Assembly (NCBI GenBank): GCA_035998495.1
Contig: DASYHP010000067.1
Span: 178,218 to 242,217 of the forward strand
Direction of reading: 5' to 3'
Origin: Mesorhizobium_B sp035998495
GTDB taxonomy: Bacteria > Pseudomonadota > Alphaproteobacteria > Rhizobiales > Rhizobiaceae
Length of the DNA: 64,000 nt
Shown: positions 63,901 to 64,000 of the stretch, piece after piece
Layout of the letters: every line of letters begins with the position of its first letter
Numbering within the stretch: the first letter of the stretch is position 1
The notes under the pieces: generated by a model
What the model was told of the DNA's origin: nothing
Database searches by the model: none
What the model saw: only the letters and a program-made list of their open reading frames with translations
Program-made: the position numbers and the translations under genes

Positions 63901-64000
63901 CCCCTTTGCGGACGTTGCCCACGATGGCCTGCCCGCCCTCGTTCACCGTGACGTGCTGGACCGTTACCTTCTGCTCGCCACCGGTGCGGTAGCGCTTGAG
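63878..64000 (-). CDS. C-terminal 40 residues of an island-type protein (5' part outside window)
   Basis: The minus strand is open from the window edge to TGA at 63878-63880. The end of the protein contains GGEQKVTVQHVTVNEGGQAI. A similar C-terminal signature (QHVxVNxGGQAIVG) is, from memory, found in small proteins encoded just before HGGxSTG genes in alphaproteobacteria. Too short to assign a function. Confidence 0.65.
   Translation of the reverse strand, partial: LKRYRTGGEQKVTVQHVTVNEGGQAIVGNVRKGGGGETKI

Overview
The window is GC-rich, gene-dense chromosomal DNA from an alphaproteobacterium, most likely of the Hyphomicrobiales (Rhizobiales) type. The evidence is gene content and order: lpxD-fabZ-lpxA-lpxI-lpxB, the ntrBC-ntrYX pair of two-component systems between dusB and hfq-hflX, a fused ispDF, a PdhB carrying its own lipoyl domain, a LpdA with the proline/lysine-rich insert usual in this group, and a GTTC-N7-GTTC type SOS box at lexA. 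No species can be named from sequence alone.

Layout. 1-5.4 kb: the 3' end of bamA and a tightly overlapping lipid A operon (+). 5.4-9.3 kb: gltA, gltX and a secreted DUF4344 metallopeptidase (-). 9.5-13.8 kb: comEC, lexA with its SOS box, and mazG (+). 13.9-23.9 kb: a minus-strand run dusB-ntrB-ntrC-ntrY-ntrX-dat-hfq-hflX (nitrogen and redox signalling, RNA chaperone, ribosome-rescue GTPase). 24.0-25.7 kb: ispDF and a CinA-type amidohydrolase (+). 25.7-34.5 kb: the pyruvate dehydrogenase and lipoate region (pdhA, pdhB, a Uma2-family nuclease, pdhC, SGNH hydrolase, lpdA, GlsB-like membrane protein, lipA, RatA/COQ10-like). 34.7-43.1 kb: ftsB, eno, a PRC-barrel protein, kdsA, a lipoprotein DD-peptidase, pyrG, an L,D-transpeptidase, secG and tpiA. 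43.2-48.8 kb: a PpiD-like chaperone, then trpD-trpC-moaC-moeA, with a 119-bp MITE-like element four bases before the trpD start. 48.8-57.5 kb: a minus-strand run rlpA-DUF2243-dacA-tmk-holB-metG-tatD-MBL-ybaK.

At 57.7 kb there is a tRNA-Ser(UGA), and the character of the sequence changes after it. A 486-base gene-free stretch is followed by a compact minus-strand restriction-modification operon, read right to left: a ribbon-helix-helix regulator, two related cytosine-C5 methyltransferases, a PD-(D/E)XK restriction enzyme, a 64-residue unknown ORF and an HNH endonuclease. Almost every junction is overlapping or within a few bases. The regulator gene is preceded by three 10-bp repeats that cover its ribosome binding site. 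The right edge holds two small genes of the kind found in alphaproteobacterial islands (an HGGxSTG-type protein and the C-terminus of its usual neighbour).

The most interesting parts are this restriction-modification operon, the MITE-like insertion upstream of trpD, a DUF2243 protein fused to an extra C-terminal domain, an EF-hand-like loop in BamA, and a Uma2 nuclease gene inside the pdh operon. All start sites other than those with a clear Shine-Dalgarno or overlap are judgement calls.
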